Assembly (NCBI GenBank): GCA_963750895.1
Contig: CAVVSD010000006.1
Coordinates: 744,001-808,000, forward strand
Direction: 5' to 3'
Length of the DNA stretch: 64,000 nt
Source: CAVVSD01 sp963750895
GTDB taxonomy: Bacteria; Actinomycetota; Thermoleophilia; Solirubrobacterales; Solirubrobacteraceae
Part shown: one piece after another, positions 34,990-42,981 of the stretch
Layout: each line of letters starts with the position of its first letter
How positions within the stretch are numbered: the first letter of the stretch is position 1
The notes under the pieces: model-generated
Told to the model about the DNA's origin: nothing
The model's database searches: none
What the model saw: only the letters and a program-made list of their open reading frames with translations
Position numbers and translations under genes: made by a program

Positions 34990-37088
34990 GCTACCGGCTC
35001 GGCATCGACGTCGGCGGCACGTTCACCGACTTCCTCGTCCTCGGGGACGCCGTCCAGCTCGTGCACAAGACGAGCTCGACGCCGCACGACCCGTCGGAGG
35101 GCTTCGTCCGCGGCCTGGAGGAGATCGCCGATCGGCTCGGCGTGCCGTTCCCCGAGCTCATGGCCTCGATCGACCTCATCGTCCACGGCACGACCGTCTC
35201 GACGAACGCGGCGCTCACCGGCAACGGCGCCCGCACCGGCGCGCTCACGACCGAGGGCTTCCGCGACACGCTGCGCCTGCGCGACGGCACGCGCGCGACG
35301 CCGTACGACAACCGCCTGACGCCGCCGCGCCCGCTCGCGCCGCGCGAGCGGACCTACGGCGTCACCGAGCGCATCGGCCCGGAGGGGCAGGTCCTCGGCG
35401 AGCTCGACGAGGCGTCCGTGCGGACGGCGGCTGCGGCGCTGCGCGAGGACGGCGTGGAGGCCGTGGCGATCTCCTTCCTGCACTCGCCGCAGAACCCGGC
35501 GCACGAGCGGCGCGCGCTGGAGATCGTCCGCGCTGAGCTCCCCGACGCGTACGTGACCGCGTCGCACGACCTGCTCTCGCAGATCCGCTACTACCCCCGC
35601 ACGAGCACGACGGTGCTCAACGCCTACGTCGGCCCGATCATCAGCCGCTACATGACCGCGCTGACCGAGCGCCTCGACGCGCTGCGGTTCGGGGGCGTCC
35701 TGCTCATCATGCAGTCCAACGGCGGGGTCGCGACGCCCGCCGAGGTGTCGCGCCGCGCCGCGCTCTCGCTGCTGTCGGGTCCCGCCGCCGGGCCGACCGC
35801 CGGGGTCGAGCACCTGTCGCGCGCCGGCATCGGCGACTGCCTCACCGTCGACATGGGCGGGACCAGCTTCGACGTCGCGATGGTGCGCGACGGGGCGTCG
35901 GTGATGATGACCGACGGCGTCGTCGCCGAGTGGCCGCTCGCGCTGCCGATGATCGACATCCACACGATCGGTGCCGGGGGCGGCTCGATCGCGACGGTGG
36001 ACGAGGGCGGGCTGCTGCACGTCGGCCCGCAGAGCGCCGGCGCCCAGCCCGGGCCGGCCGCGTACGGCCGCGGCGGCACCCTGCCGACGGTCACCGACGC
36101 CGACCTCGTGCTCGGCTACCTCAGCGCGGACAACCCGCTCGCCGGCGGGATGCGGCTCGACGTCGAGGCCGCACGGACGGCGTTCGCGCCCGTCGCCGAC
36201 GCGCTGGGCGTCTCCGTCGAGGAGGCGGCGGCGGGCGTCTACGACCTCGTCAACGTGAACATGGCGACCGGCGTGCGCGACGTCACCGTGCGCCGCGGCC
36301 TGGACCCGCGCGACTTCCCGGTGGTCGTGGCGGGCGGCGCGGGACCCGTGCACGCGGCCGCGATCGCCGCCGAGCTCGAGGTGGCGCTGCTCGTCGTCCC
36401 GCGCGAGTCGTCGATCTTCTGCGCCGCCGGGATGCTCATGTGCGACTTCCAGCACGACGACGTCCGCGCGCTCAAGCGTCTCCTGGCCGACGTCGGGGCC
36501 GAGGAGCTCACCGCGCTCCTCGAGGGTCTCGCGGACGCCGGGCGTGCCACGCTGCACGGCGAGGGCGTCGCCGACGCGGCCATCTCCTTCAAGGCCGCGC
36601 TCGACCTGCGCTACGTCGGGCAGTGGCACGAGCTGCAGGTCCCGCTGGACTGGGAGCCGGGCGGCGCCCCGGCGATCGGCGACATGGAGGACCGGTTCCA
36701 CGCCGAGCACGACCGGACGTTCGGGTACGCGTCGTCGTCCTCGGCGATCGAGTGCCTCGCCGTGCGCCTGAGCGCCGTCGGGGCGACGCCGCAGGTGGAC
36801 CTCAGCGACCTCGACGAGATGGCCGAGGGGCGCGTCGCACCGAGCGGGCGCCGGGCGACGTGGTCGCCGGGCAGCCGCGCGATGGTCGACACCCCCGTCT
36901 ACGACGGGCACGGCCTGCAGCCGGGCTTCGAGGTCGCCGGGCCGGCGATCGTCGAGCTCGCGACGACGACGATCGTGCTGCTCGAGGGCTTCGACCTCGT
37001 GGTCGACCGGCGCGGGGCGTTCCTGCTCTGCGCGGGCGAGCGCGGCCGCACCCTGGCCGCGCAGCTGGCGCCCGAGGCCGTCACATGA
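34986..37088 (+). CDS. Hydantoinase A/oxoprolinase family protein
   Basis: 700 residues. The actin-like ATPase N-terminus GIDVGGTFTDFLVL, the HGTTVSTNA loop, VDMGGTSFDVAMV and the IHTIGAGGGSIA segment are diagnostic of HyuA. The C-terminal region ends with the conserved PAIVELATTTIVLLEGF. It should supply ATP-dependent activation for HyuB encoded directly upstream. The genes either side are coupled by ATGA overlaps (HyuB before, ferredoxin after), so HyuAB and the electron-transfer genes are made from one message. The real substrate is unknown; a cyclic amide such as a hydantoin or 5-oxoproline is the family expectation. Confidence 0.9.
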   Translation: MSYRLGIDVGGTFTDFLVLGDAVQLVHKTSSTPHDPSEGFVRGLEEIADRLGVPFPELMASIDLIVHGTTVSTNAALTGNGARTGALTTEGFRDTLRLRDGTRATPYDNRLTPPRPLAPRERTYGVTERIGPEGQVLGELDEASVRTAAAALREDGVEAVAISFLHSPQNPAHERRALEIVRAELPDAYVTASHDLLSQIRYYPRTSTTVLNAYVGPIISRYMTALTERLDALRFGGVLLIMQSNGGVATPAEVSRRAALSLLSGPAAGPTAGVEHLSRAGIGDCLTVDMGGTSFDVAMVRDGASVMMTDGVVAEWPLALPMIDIHTIGAGGGSIATVDEGGLLHVGPQSAGAQPGPAAYGRGGTLPTVTDADLVLGYLSADNPLAGGMRLDVEAARTAFAPVADALGVSVEEAAAGVYDLVNVNMATGVRDVTVRRGLDPRDFPVVVAGGAGPVHAAAIAAELEVALLVVPRESSIFCAAGMLMCDFQHDDVRALKRLLADVGAEELTALLEGLADAGRATLHGEGVADAAISFKAALDLRYVGQWHELQVPLDWEPGGAPAIGDMEDRFHAEHDRTFGYASSSSAIECLAVRLSAVGATPQVDLSDLDEMAEGRVAPSGRRATWSPGSRAMVDTPVYDGHGLQPGFEVAGPAIVELATTTIVLLEGFDLVVDRRGAFLLCAGERGRTLAAQLAPEAVT

Positions 37089-37288
37089 GCGAGGACCGCC
37101 TCGACGTCGCGGTCGACATGGACCTCTGCGACGGGCACGGGCAGTGCGAGTTCGCCGCTCCGGCGGTGTTCCAGCTCGACGACGAGGGCGAGCTGCAGTT
37201 CGACGCCCATCCCGACGCCTCCGAGCGCGGGCGCGTCGAGCAGGCCGTCCGGCTGTGCCCGGTCCAGGCCATCCGCCTCGGGGCATGA
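37085..37288 (+). CDS. Ferredoxin of the [3Fe-4S] (P450-partner) type
   Basis: 67 residues. CDGHGQC...VRLCPVQAI has a histidine where a fourth cluster cysteine would be, which is the pattern of actinobacterial [3Fe-4S] ferredoxins that feed P450s and some Rieske oxygenases. No P450 is present in the window, so the Rieske oxygenase 1.3 kb downstream is the obvious acceptor. ATGA overlaps join it to HyuA before and to the ferredoxin reductase after, a typical reductase/ferredoxin pair. Confidence 0.9.
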   Translation: MSEDRLDVAVDMDLCDGHGQCEFAAPAVFQLDDEGELQFDAHPDASERGRVEQAVRLCPVQAIRLGA

Positions 37289-38472
37289 CCGCCGCGCTGC
37301 GGCGCGTCGTCGTCGTCGGCGCGTCGCTGGCCGGGCTGCGGGCGGCCGAGGCGCTGCGCGCGGAGGGCTTCGACGGGGAGCTGACGCTCGTCGGCGCCGA
37401 GGAGCACCCGCCGTACAACCGCCCGCCGCTGTCCAAGGAGCTGCTCGCCGGGGACGCGCAGCGCGACGAGGTGCACCTGCAGGGCACGGGCGAGCTCGCA
37501 GCCACGTGGCGCCTGGGGGTGCGCGCGACGGGCCTCGACCTGGACACGCGCTCGGTCGCGCTGGACGACGGCACGGAGCTGGGCTTCGACGGGCTCGTGA
37601 TCGCGACCGGATCCGACGCGCGGCCGCTGCCGGGCGTCGCGCCGGCCGACGACGTCTTCGTGCTGCGCACGCTCGACGACGGCCTGCGCCTGCGCGCAGC
37701 GCTGGCCGGCGCCCCGCGCGTCGCCGTCGTCGGGGGCGGGTTCATCGGCTGCGAGGTCGCGGCGACCGCGCGCAAGCTCGGCTGCGACGTGACGATGATC
37801 GACGTCGCCGACGCGCCGATGGGGCCGCGGCTCGGGCCGCGGGTCGGCGCCTGGGCCGCACGCTTCCACGCCGACCGCGGCGTGCGGCTGGTGCTCGGCG
37901 TCGGGGTGGAGGGCCTCGAGCGCGACGACCGCCTGCGGGCCGTGCGCCTGGCCGACGGCACGCGCGTGGAGGCCGACGTCGCGGTCATCGGCCTCGGCAG
38001 CGTCCCCAACACGGGCTGGCTCGCCGGCTCCGGGATCCCGCTCGGCGACGGCGTGGTCTGCGACGCGTCGCTCGCGGTCGAGGGCGTCGAGGGCGTCGTC
38101 GCGGCCGGCGACGTCGCGAGCTGGCCGCACGCGCCGGCGGGCGTGCGGCTGCGCGTCGAGCACTGGTCCAACGCGGTCGAGCAGGGGATGTGGTCGGCGC
38201 GGACGCTGCTGCACGGCGCGGACGCCGCCGGGCCGTTCGCGACGCTCCCCTCGTTCTGGTCGGACCAGCACGGGGTCCGGATCCAGTCGATCGGGCTGCC
38301 CGCGCTCGGGACGGAGAGCGTCGTCGTGGAGGGCACGCCGGAGGACGACCGGTTCGTGCTGCTCTACACGCGCGAGGGACGCGTCGTGGGCGCGGTCTCG
38401 GTCGGGATGCCGCCCCGGCGGCTCGCGAAGCTGCGCGGCACGGTGACGCGCGGCGAGCCGATCGCCGCCTGA
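37285..38472 (+). CDS. FAD-dependent NAD(P)H:ferredoxin reductase
   Basis: 395 residues of the rubredoxin/putidaredoxin reductase (ONR) family. The FAD motif VVVVGASLAGLRAAEALR lies at about residues 8-25, with PYNRPPLSKELL. The NAD motif VAVVGGGFIGCEVAATARKLG lies near residue 145. VVAAGDVASWPH closes the FAD site, and HWSNAVEQG is typical of the oxygenase-coupled reductase group. It should pass electrons from NAD(P)H to the [3Fe-4S] ferredoxin encoded just before it, and so to the Rieske oxygenase. Confidence 0.92.
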   Translation: MTAALRRVVVVGASLAGLRAAEALRAEGFDGELTLVGAEEHPPYNRPPLSKELLAGDAQRDEVHLQGTGELAATWRLGVRATGLDLDTRSVALDDGTELGFDGLVIATGSDARPLPGVAPADDVFVLRTLDDGLRLRAALAGAPRVAVVGGGFIGCEVAATARKLGCDVTMIDVADAPMGPRLGPRVGAWAARFHADRGVRLVLGVGVEGLERDDRLRAVRLADGTRVEADVAVIGLGSVPNTGWLAGSGIPLGDGVVCDASLAVEGVEGVVAAGDVASWPHAPAGVRLRVEHWSNAVEQGMWSARTLLHGADAAGPFATLPSFWSDQHGVRIQSIGLPALGTESVVVEGTPEDDRFVLLYTREGRVVGAVSVGMPPRRLAKLRGTVTRGEPIAA

Positions 38473-38512
38473 CCGGCCGGGCGCCGAACGCGCGACGCCC
38501 GCGCCGGGCCTT

Positions 38513-38531
38513 CGTTCGAGCAGCCCGAACG
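38513..38531. promoter_or_regulatory. Inverted repeat upstream of Rieske alpha gene
   Basis: CGTTCG (38513-38518) and CGAACG (38526-38531) are perfect inverted half-sites with a 7-base spacer, directly upstream of the proposed -35. It is a candidate operator for one of the regulators at 48-49.5 kb. Confidence 0.4.
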
Positions 38532-38534
38532 GCG

Positions 38535-38563
38535 TTGTCGTGACACGTTCAACTCTTTACCGT
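38535..38563 (+). promoter_or_regulatory. Probable leaderless promoter of the Rieske oxygenase operon
   Basis: TTGTCG (38535-38540), a 17-base spacer, TACCGT (38558-38563), then 6 bases to the ATG at 38570. No ribosome binding site is present. The TANNNT placed 6 bases before the start codon fits actinobacterial leaderless genes and sets the start of the alpha subunit. Confidence 0.55.
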
Positions 38564-38569
38564 GGTGCC

Positions 38570-39874
38570 ATGTCGACCATCCGCGGGGGCGCAAGGGGCG
38601 ATCTCTACGACCAGCTGGTCCGCGAGGACCGCGTCCACCGGAGGCTCTACACCGACGCGGAGATCTTCGCGGAGGAGATGCTGAAGGTCTTCGGCGTCTC
38701 CTGGGTGTACGTCGGGCACGCGAGCGAGCTCGGTTCGGCCAACGAGTTCAAGACCGGCACGCTCGGCGGCAGGCCGATCATCGTGACCCGGGACGCGGAC
38801 GGCGAGTTCCACGTCCTGCTCAACCGCTGCCTGCACCGCGGCGCGACCGTCTGCCGGGTGGAGCGCGGCCGGGCCAAGCGGTTCGTCTGTCCCTACCACG
38901 GCTGGGCGTACGCGAACGACGGCGCGCTCACCGGCGTCCCCTGGCCCAGCGGCTACGCCCCGGAGTTCGACACCGCCGCCCTGAGCCTGGGGCGGGCGAA
39001 GGTCGCCGTCTACCGCGACTTCATCTTCGCGACGTTCAACCCGGACCCCGTGACGATCGAGGAGCACCTCGGCGCCGCCCGACCGCTGATCGACGCCTGG
39101 GTCGACCGGTTCCCAGGCGGCGAGGTCGTCGCGCGCAGCGGCGCGCACCGGATGGACTGCGCGGCCAACTGGAAGCTCGTCACCGACAACTCGACCGACG
39201 GCTACCACCCGGCGTTCTCGCACCGATCGCTGCTGCAGATGGCGCAGCGGCTGGGGGAGAGCAAGGACATGGCGTACTTCGCCGACAGCCCGGACGACGG
39301 CGCCATGTACTGCCGCTACCTCGGCAACGGCCACTCCTTCATCGACCAGCGCCCGATGTACGAGGCGGCCGGCGACTACTGGGCCCAGCAGCGTCCCGCG
39401 CCGGGCCGGGAGGCGCTGGAGGCGAGGATCCGCGAGCGCTACGAGCCGGCGGAGGCGACGCGCCTGCTCGACCTCAGCGTCGGCTCGCAGATGAACCTCA
39501 CGATCTTCCCGAACCTCCTCATCATCGGGAACCAGATCCAGTCGCTGCAGCCGATCGCGGTCGACCGCACGCTGCTGCTCTGGCAGGCGACGACCTCGCC
39601 GCACCTGCCCGACGAGATCAACGCGCTGCGGATGCGCTCACAGGAGGACTTCCCGAGCTTCGGCGAGCCGGACGACCTCGCGAACTTCGCGGAGTGCCAG
39701 CGGGGGCTGTCGATCCCCGAGGTCGAGTGGGTGCTCATGAACCGCGGCTACGGCATCGAGGGGCGCCAGACGCTGGACCCGGACGGCGGCGTCACCGCAC
39801 CCGCGACCGACGAGACGCCCATGCGCGGCTACATGCACCACTGGAAGCAGCTCATGCAGGGCGCGGATGTCTGA
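38570..39874 (+). CDS. Rieske non-haem iron oxygenase, alpha (large) subunit
   Basis: 434 residues. The Rieske [2Fe-2S] site is C87-x-H89 ... C107-x2-H110 (NRCLHRG, CPYHGWAY). The catalytic domain carries D210 in the bridging position and mononuclear iron ligands H213 and H218 (DGYHPAFSH), followed by the conserved IFPNLLI. All active-site residues are in place. The ATG at 38570 is chosen because of the leaderless -10 box 6 bases upstream. The beta subunit overlaps by 8 bases. With a GS-like ligase and a GATase downstream, this matches the gene set of aniline dioxygenases (AtdA3, TdnA1); the substrate is inferred to be an amine, not shown. Confidence 0.93.
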   Translation: MSTIRGGARGDLYDQLVREDRVHRRLYTDAEIFAEEMLKVFGVSWVYVGHASELGSANEFKTGTLGGRPIIVTRDADGEFHVLLNRCLHRGATVCRVERGRAKRFVCPYHGWAYANDGALTGVPWPSGYAPEFDTAALSLGRAKVAVYRDFIFATFNPDPVTIEEHLGAARPLIDAWVDRFPGGEVVARSGAHRMDCAANWKLVTDNSTDGYHPAFSHRSLLQMAQRLGESKDMAYFADSPDDGAMYCRYLGNGHSFIDQRPMYEAAGDYWAQQRPAPGREALEARIRERYEPAEATRLLDLSVGSQMNLTIFPNLLIIGNQIQSLQPIAVDRTLLLWQATTSPHLPDEINALRMRSQEDFPSFGEPDDLANFAECQRGLSIPEVEWVLMNRGYGIEGRQTLDPDGGVTAPATDETPMRGYMHHWKQLMQGADV

Positions 39875-40451
39875 CGCCGCCGACCCCTCCCGCGTCTCGG
39901 CCTACGTCGACCTGGACTTCTACGCGGCGCTGGCCGCGCACGTTGCCGAGCTCGACGAGCCCGCCGCGCCCGCGGGTCCCGAGGTGCGCGCCGCCGCCGA
40001 GGCCCTCCTGCACCGGGAGGCGCGGCTCCTCGACGAGGGGCGCCTGGAGGACTGGCTCGAGCTGTTCGTGCCCGAGTGCCTCTACTGGATGCCGATGACG
40101 CCGGGCGGCGGCGACCCGACGTCCGAGGTCACCCTCGCCTTCGACGACCGCCGCCGGCTCGAGGACCGCGTCGCCTGGCTGCGCAGCGCCTACATCTGGA
40201 GCCAGATCCCGCGCTCGCGCACGCGCCGGATGATCTCCAACGTCGAGGTCACGCTGGCCACGGCACCGGACGAGCTGCTCGTCCGCTCGAACTTCGTCGT
40301 CCACGACGTGCGGCCCGGCTACCAGGCGATGTTCCCGGGCTGGACCGCGCATCGGCTCCGGGCCGACGGAGACGGATGGCTGATCGCCGTCAAGCAGGTG
40401 AACCTGCTCGACAGCGACCAGGCGCACGCGAACCTCTCGATCATCTTCTGA
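39867..40451 (+). CDS. Rieske oxygenase beta (small) subunit
   Basis: 194 residues with the SnoaL/NTF2-like fold of ring-hydroxylating dioxygenase small subunits: LLHREARLLDEGRLEDWLELFVPECLYWMP, then RTRRMISNVEV and GWLIAVKQVNLLDSD near the end. It starts 8 bases before the alpha stop, so the subunits are translationally coupled, as expected for an alpha3beta3 enzyme. It plays a structural role around the alpha active site and has no cofactor. Confidence 0.9.
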   Translation: MSDAADPSRVSAYVDLDFYAALAAHVAELDEPAAPAGPEVRAAAEALLHREARLLDEGRLEDWLELFVPECLYWMPMTPGGGDPTSEVTLAFDDRRRLEDRVAWLRSAYIWSQIPRSRTRRMISNVEVTLATAPDELLVRSNFVVHDVRPGYQAMFPGWTAHRLRADGDGWLIAVKQVNLLDSDQAHANLSIIF

Positions 40452-40473
40452 CGTTGCCGACTGGAGGCATCCA

Positions 40474-42000
40474 ATGCTGACGAGCACCGCGCTGGGCCCG
40501 GCCGCGAGCGCCGAGTCGGCGATGGGCCGGGTCGGGTTCATCGGCCAGCACGGCCTCTGGACGGAGAGCCAGGCGGCGGCCGCGAACGAGCTGACGCGCC
40601 GCCTGGAGGGCCTGCGCACCGTGCGCGTCGCATGGGCGGACCAGCACGGCCTCGTGCGCGGCAAGGCACTGCCGGTCGACGTGTTCCGCAGCGTCCTGCG
40701 CAACGGGATGCGGGCGAACACCGGCCCGGCGATCATGGACAGCGGCTCGGCGATCGCGTTCAACCCGTTCATGCCCGGCGGCGGCTTCGGGAGCCTGCAG
40801 ATGGAGGGCTGCCCCGACGTCGTGTGCGTCCCCGACCCCACGACGTTCCGGACGCTGCCGTGGGCGCCGGGGACCGGCTGGGTGCTCTGCGACATGTACT
40901 TCCAGGACGGCACGCCGTTCCCGTACTCCTCCCGCCGGGTGCTGCAGGAGGCCGTCGCCGGCCTCGACGCGCGCAACCTCGACTCGCTCATCGGCGTCGA
41001 GCTCGAATGGCACCTCACGAAGCTCGTCGACCCCAGGCTCAGCCCGTCGTCGCTCGGCGGGCCGGGCGCGCCCGGCGAGCCGCCCGAGGTCGAGTCCGTG
41101 ACCGCCGGCTACCAGTACCAGTCGGAGATCAACGGCGACCTCCTCGAGCCGATCCTCTCCGTGCTGCAGGACCAGCTGCTCGGCGCCGGGCTGCCGCTGC
41201 GGACGATCGAGGACGAGTGGGGCCCCTCGCAGATGGAGTTCACGCTGCACCCGCTGCCGGCACTCGAGGCGGCCGACGCGGTGCTGCTGTTCCGCAGCGC
41301 GGTCCGGCAGATCTGCCGCCGCCACGGCTACCACGCGACGTTCATGTGCCGCCCCGGCCTGCAGGGCTTCTTCTCCTCGGGCTGGCACCTGCACCAGTCG
41401 CTCGTGGACCGCGTCACCGGCGGCAACGCCTTCGCCGCCACCGACGGCTCGACCCTCACGCCGCTCGGGCTCGGCTACGTCGCGGGCCTGCTCGAGCACG
41501 CCCGCGAGGCGTCCGTCTTCGTGACGCCGACGGTCAACGGCTACAAGCGCTTCCAGCCGTACTCGCTGGCACCCGACCGGGCAGGGTGGGGCGAGGAGAA
41601 CCGCGGCTCGATGATCCGCGTCGCGGGCAGCGCGGGCGACCCGTCGACGCACCTCGAGAACCGCGCGGGCGAGCCGGCCGCGAACTCCTACCTCTACATC
41701 GCGTCCCAGATCCTCGCCGGCCTCGACGGCATCGACCGCGGACTGGATCCGGGCAGCCCGACCGACAACCCGTACGAGAGCGAGGCGGCGTCGCTGCCCG
41801 GCTCGCTCGGCGAGGCCGTCGACCTGCTCGACGGCTCGTCGTTCTACCGCGAGACGATGGGCGACGACTTCGTCGACTACATCGTCGGCCTGAAGCGCTC
41901 GGAGGTCGGCCGCTTCCAGACGGCGGTCGACGGGCTCTCCGACGACGCCCTCGCCGGGGTCACGGACTGGGAGCACCGTGAGTACTTCGGAACCTTCTGA
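40474..42000 (+). CDS. Glutamine synthetase-like gamma-glutamylamide ligase
   Basis: 508 residues of the GS superfamily, longer and more divergent than GlnA. The N-terminal beta-grasp (VRVAWADQHGLVRGKALP) and the catalytic barrel are clear: E248 and E255 in EDEWGPSQMEF, H305/H307 in SSGWHLHQSL, NGYKRFQPYSLAP, and the arginine site ENRGSMIRV. HLENRAGEPAANSYL is also present. It should form a gamma-glutamyl amide from glutamate, ATP and an amine. Next to a Rieske oxygenase and a GATase, its best functional match is gamma-glutamylanilide synthase (AtdA1/TdnQ); PuuA-like polyamine use is the alternative. It has a TGGAGG ribosome binding site 22 bases after the beta-subunit stop. Confidence 0.88.
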   Translation: MLTSTALGPAASAESAMGRVGFIGQHGLWTESQAAAANELTRRLEGLRTVRVAWADQHGLVRGKALPVDVFRSVLRNGMRANTGPAIMDSGSAIAFNPFMPGGGFGSLQMEGCPDVVCVPDPTTFRTLPWAPGTGWVLCDMYFQDGTPFPYSSRRVLQEAVAGLDARNLDSLIGVELEWHLTKLVDPRLSPSSLGGPGAPGEPPEVESVTAGYQYQSEINGDLLEPILSVLQDQLLGAGLPLRTIEDEWGPSQMEFTLHPLPALEAADAVLLFRSAVRQICRRHGYHATFMCRPGLQGFFSSGWHLHQSLVDRVTGGNAFAATDGSTLTPLGLGYVAGLLEHAREASVFVTPTVNGYKRFQPYSLAPDRAGWGEENRGSMIRVAGSAGDPSTHLENRAGEPAANSYLYIASQILAGLDGIDRGLDPGSPTDNPYESEAASLPGSLGEAVDLLDGSSFYRETMGDDFVDYIVGLKRSEVGRFQTAVDGLSDDALAGVTDWEHREYFGTF

Positions 42001-42247
42001 GGTCGCGGCCCTCGTGGCGGAGCAGCGGGCGGAGATCCGCCGGCTGCGCCGTCACATCGAGCGGCTGGAGGCGGTCGTGGCCGAGGCCCGGCAGGCGACG
42101 CTGTGGGACTTCACCGTGTACGAGCAGCTCCCGGACCCGACGTGGGTGGCGATCGACCGCGAGACCGCGGACCGGCTGCTGCTCTCCCTGGAGGACGTCG
42201 ACGACTGGCGCCCCTGGCGCTCGACGATCGAACGTCGCCCCGCGTGA
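41978..42247 (+). CDS. Small coiled-coil protein between GS-like and GATase genes
   Basis: 89 residues from the GTG at 41978, overlapping the GS-like gene by 23 bases. The first half is a predicted coiled coil (VAALVAEQRAEIRRLRRHIERL ...). The second half is acidic and Trp-rich (LWDFTVYEQLPDPTWVAID, DDWRPWRSTIERR). I recognise no family, and known aniline gene sets have no counterpart I can name. The overlap and the high-GC codon use argue that it is real. A role as assembly or regulatory partner of the ligase or oxygenase is inference. Confidence 0.7.
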   Translation: MSTSEPSEVAALVAEQRAEIRRLRRHIERLEAVVAEARQATLWDFTVYEQLPDPTWVAIDRETADRLLLSLEDVDDWRPWRSTIERRPA

Positions 42248-42250
42248 CCG

Positions 42251-42269
42251 CCGAAGACTTCGTCTTCGG
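42251..42269. promoter_or_regulatory. Perfect 8-bp hairpin upstream of GATase gene
   Basis: CCGAAGAC, loop TTC, GTCTTCGG. It is followed by TTGTCC-GAG-GACA near 42275-42288. The region 42248-42306 has unusually many A/T third positions if read as coding, so it is probably untranslated and may attenuate or restart transcription before the GATase. Confidence 0.45.
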
Positions 42270-42306
42270 TCGTCTTGTCCGAGGACACACTGAAGGCATC
42301 CTCGTC

Positions 42307-42981
42307 GTGAGTGGCGGGCGCCCGTGGGTCTGCATCCGCCACGCGGAGTTCGAGGGGCCGGGCGTGTTCGCGACCGTCGCGGGCGAGCGCGGCATCGAGC
42401 TGCGCACCGTCGCGACCGACCTGGACGAGCCCGTGCCCGGGGTGGACGAGGTGGGCGGGGTGATCGTCATGGGCGGGCCCTGGTCGGTCAGCGACGCCGC
42501 GACGCGAGCGCACCTCGCCGACGAGATCCGGCTGCTGGCCGAGGCCACCCACGCGGGGCTCCCGGTCATGGCGATCTGCCTCGGCGCGCAGCTGTTGGCC
42601 AGCGGTCTGGGCGCCCGCGTGGCACCCGCCTGGGAGGAGGAGCGCGGCATGCGCGACGTCGCCCTGACCGACGACGGCGCGGCCGACCCGGTGCTCGGCC
42701 CCGAGGGCCCGGTCCTGCGCGCCTTCCAGTACCACGGCGAGACGCTCGAGCTCCCCGCCGGCGCCGCGTCGCTCGCGACGAGCGCCGCCTGTCCGCAGCA
42801 GGCGTTCCGCGTCGGCGACGTCGCCTACGGGCTGCAGTTCCACATCGAGCTGCCCGATCCGTTCGCCGAGTTCATCCCGGAGGGTCCGAGGCCGACGGAC
42901 GCCGAGCGGCGCACCCTGTCGGAGCTCGCGCACCGGATCGTCGAACGCTTCTTCACCATCGCGACCCAGGAGGCCCGATGA
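42307..42981 (+). CDS. Class I glutamine amidotransferase-like hydrolase
   Basis: 224 residues from the GTG at 42307. A GTG at 42244 would add 21 residues, but with codons atypical for the window. The N-terminus (VCIRHAEFEGPG) is typical of the family, followed by VIMGGPWSV, the catalytic nucleophile in AICLGAQLLA and the histidine in LQFHIELP. In aniline systems AtdA2/TdnT has this fold and is reported to hydrolyse gamma-glutamylanilide, keeping the reactive intermediate low. In PuuD it hydrolyses gamma-glutamyl-GABA. Either fits the upstream GS-like ligase. The stop overlaps the next ATG (ATGA). Confidence 0.87.
   Translation: MSGGRPWVCIRHAEFEGPGVFATVAGERGIELRTVATDLDEPVPGVDEVGGVIVMGGPWSVSDAATRAHLADEIRLLAEATHAGLPVMAICLGAQLLASGLGARVAPAWEEERGMRDVALTDDGAADPVLGPEGPVLRAFQYHGETLELPAGAASLATSAACPQQAFRVGDVAYGLQFHIELPDPFAEFIPEGPRPTDAERRTLSELAHRIVERFFTIATQEAR

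Noticed and set aside
33024..37088. Fusion of HyuB N-terminus with HyuA in one long frame
   Set aside because: The frame passes through an out-of-frame shadow of HyuB after the break near 33390. HyuA has its own ATG at 34986 overlapping the HyuB stop.
41978..42247. The small protein as an N-terminal part of the GATase
   Set aside because: It is in a different frame, has its own stop at 42245-42247, and the GATase has a complete typical N-terminus.
42251..42269. CRISPR-like or mobile-element terminal repeat
   Set aside because: It is a single short hairpin with no second copy, no repeat array and no transposase nearby.
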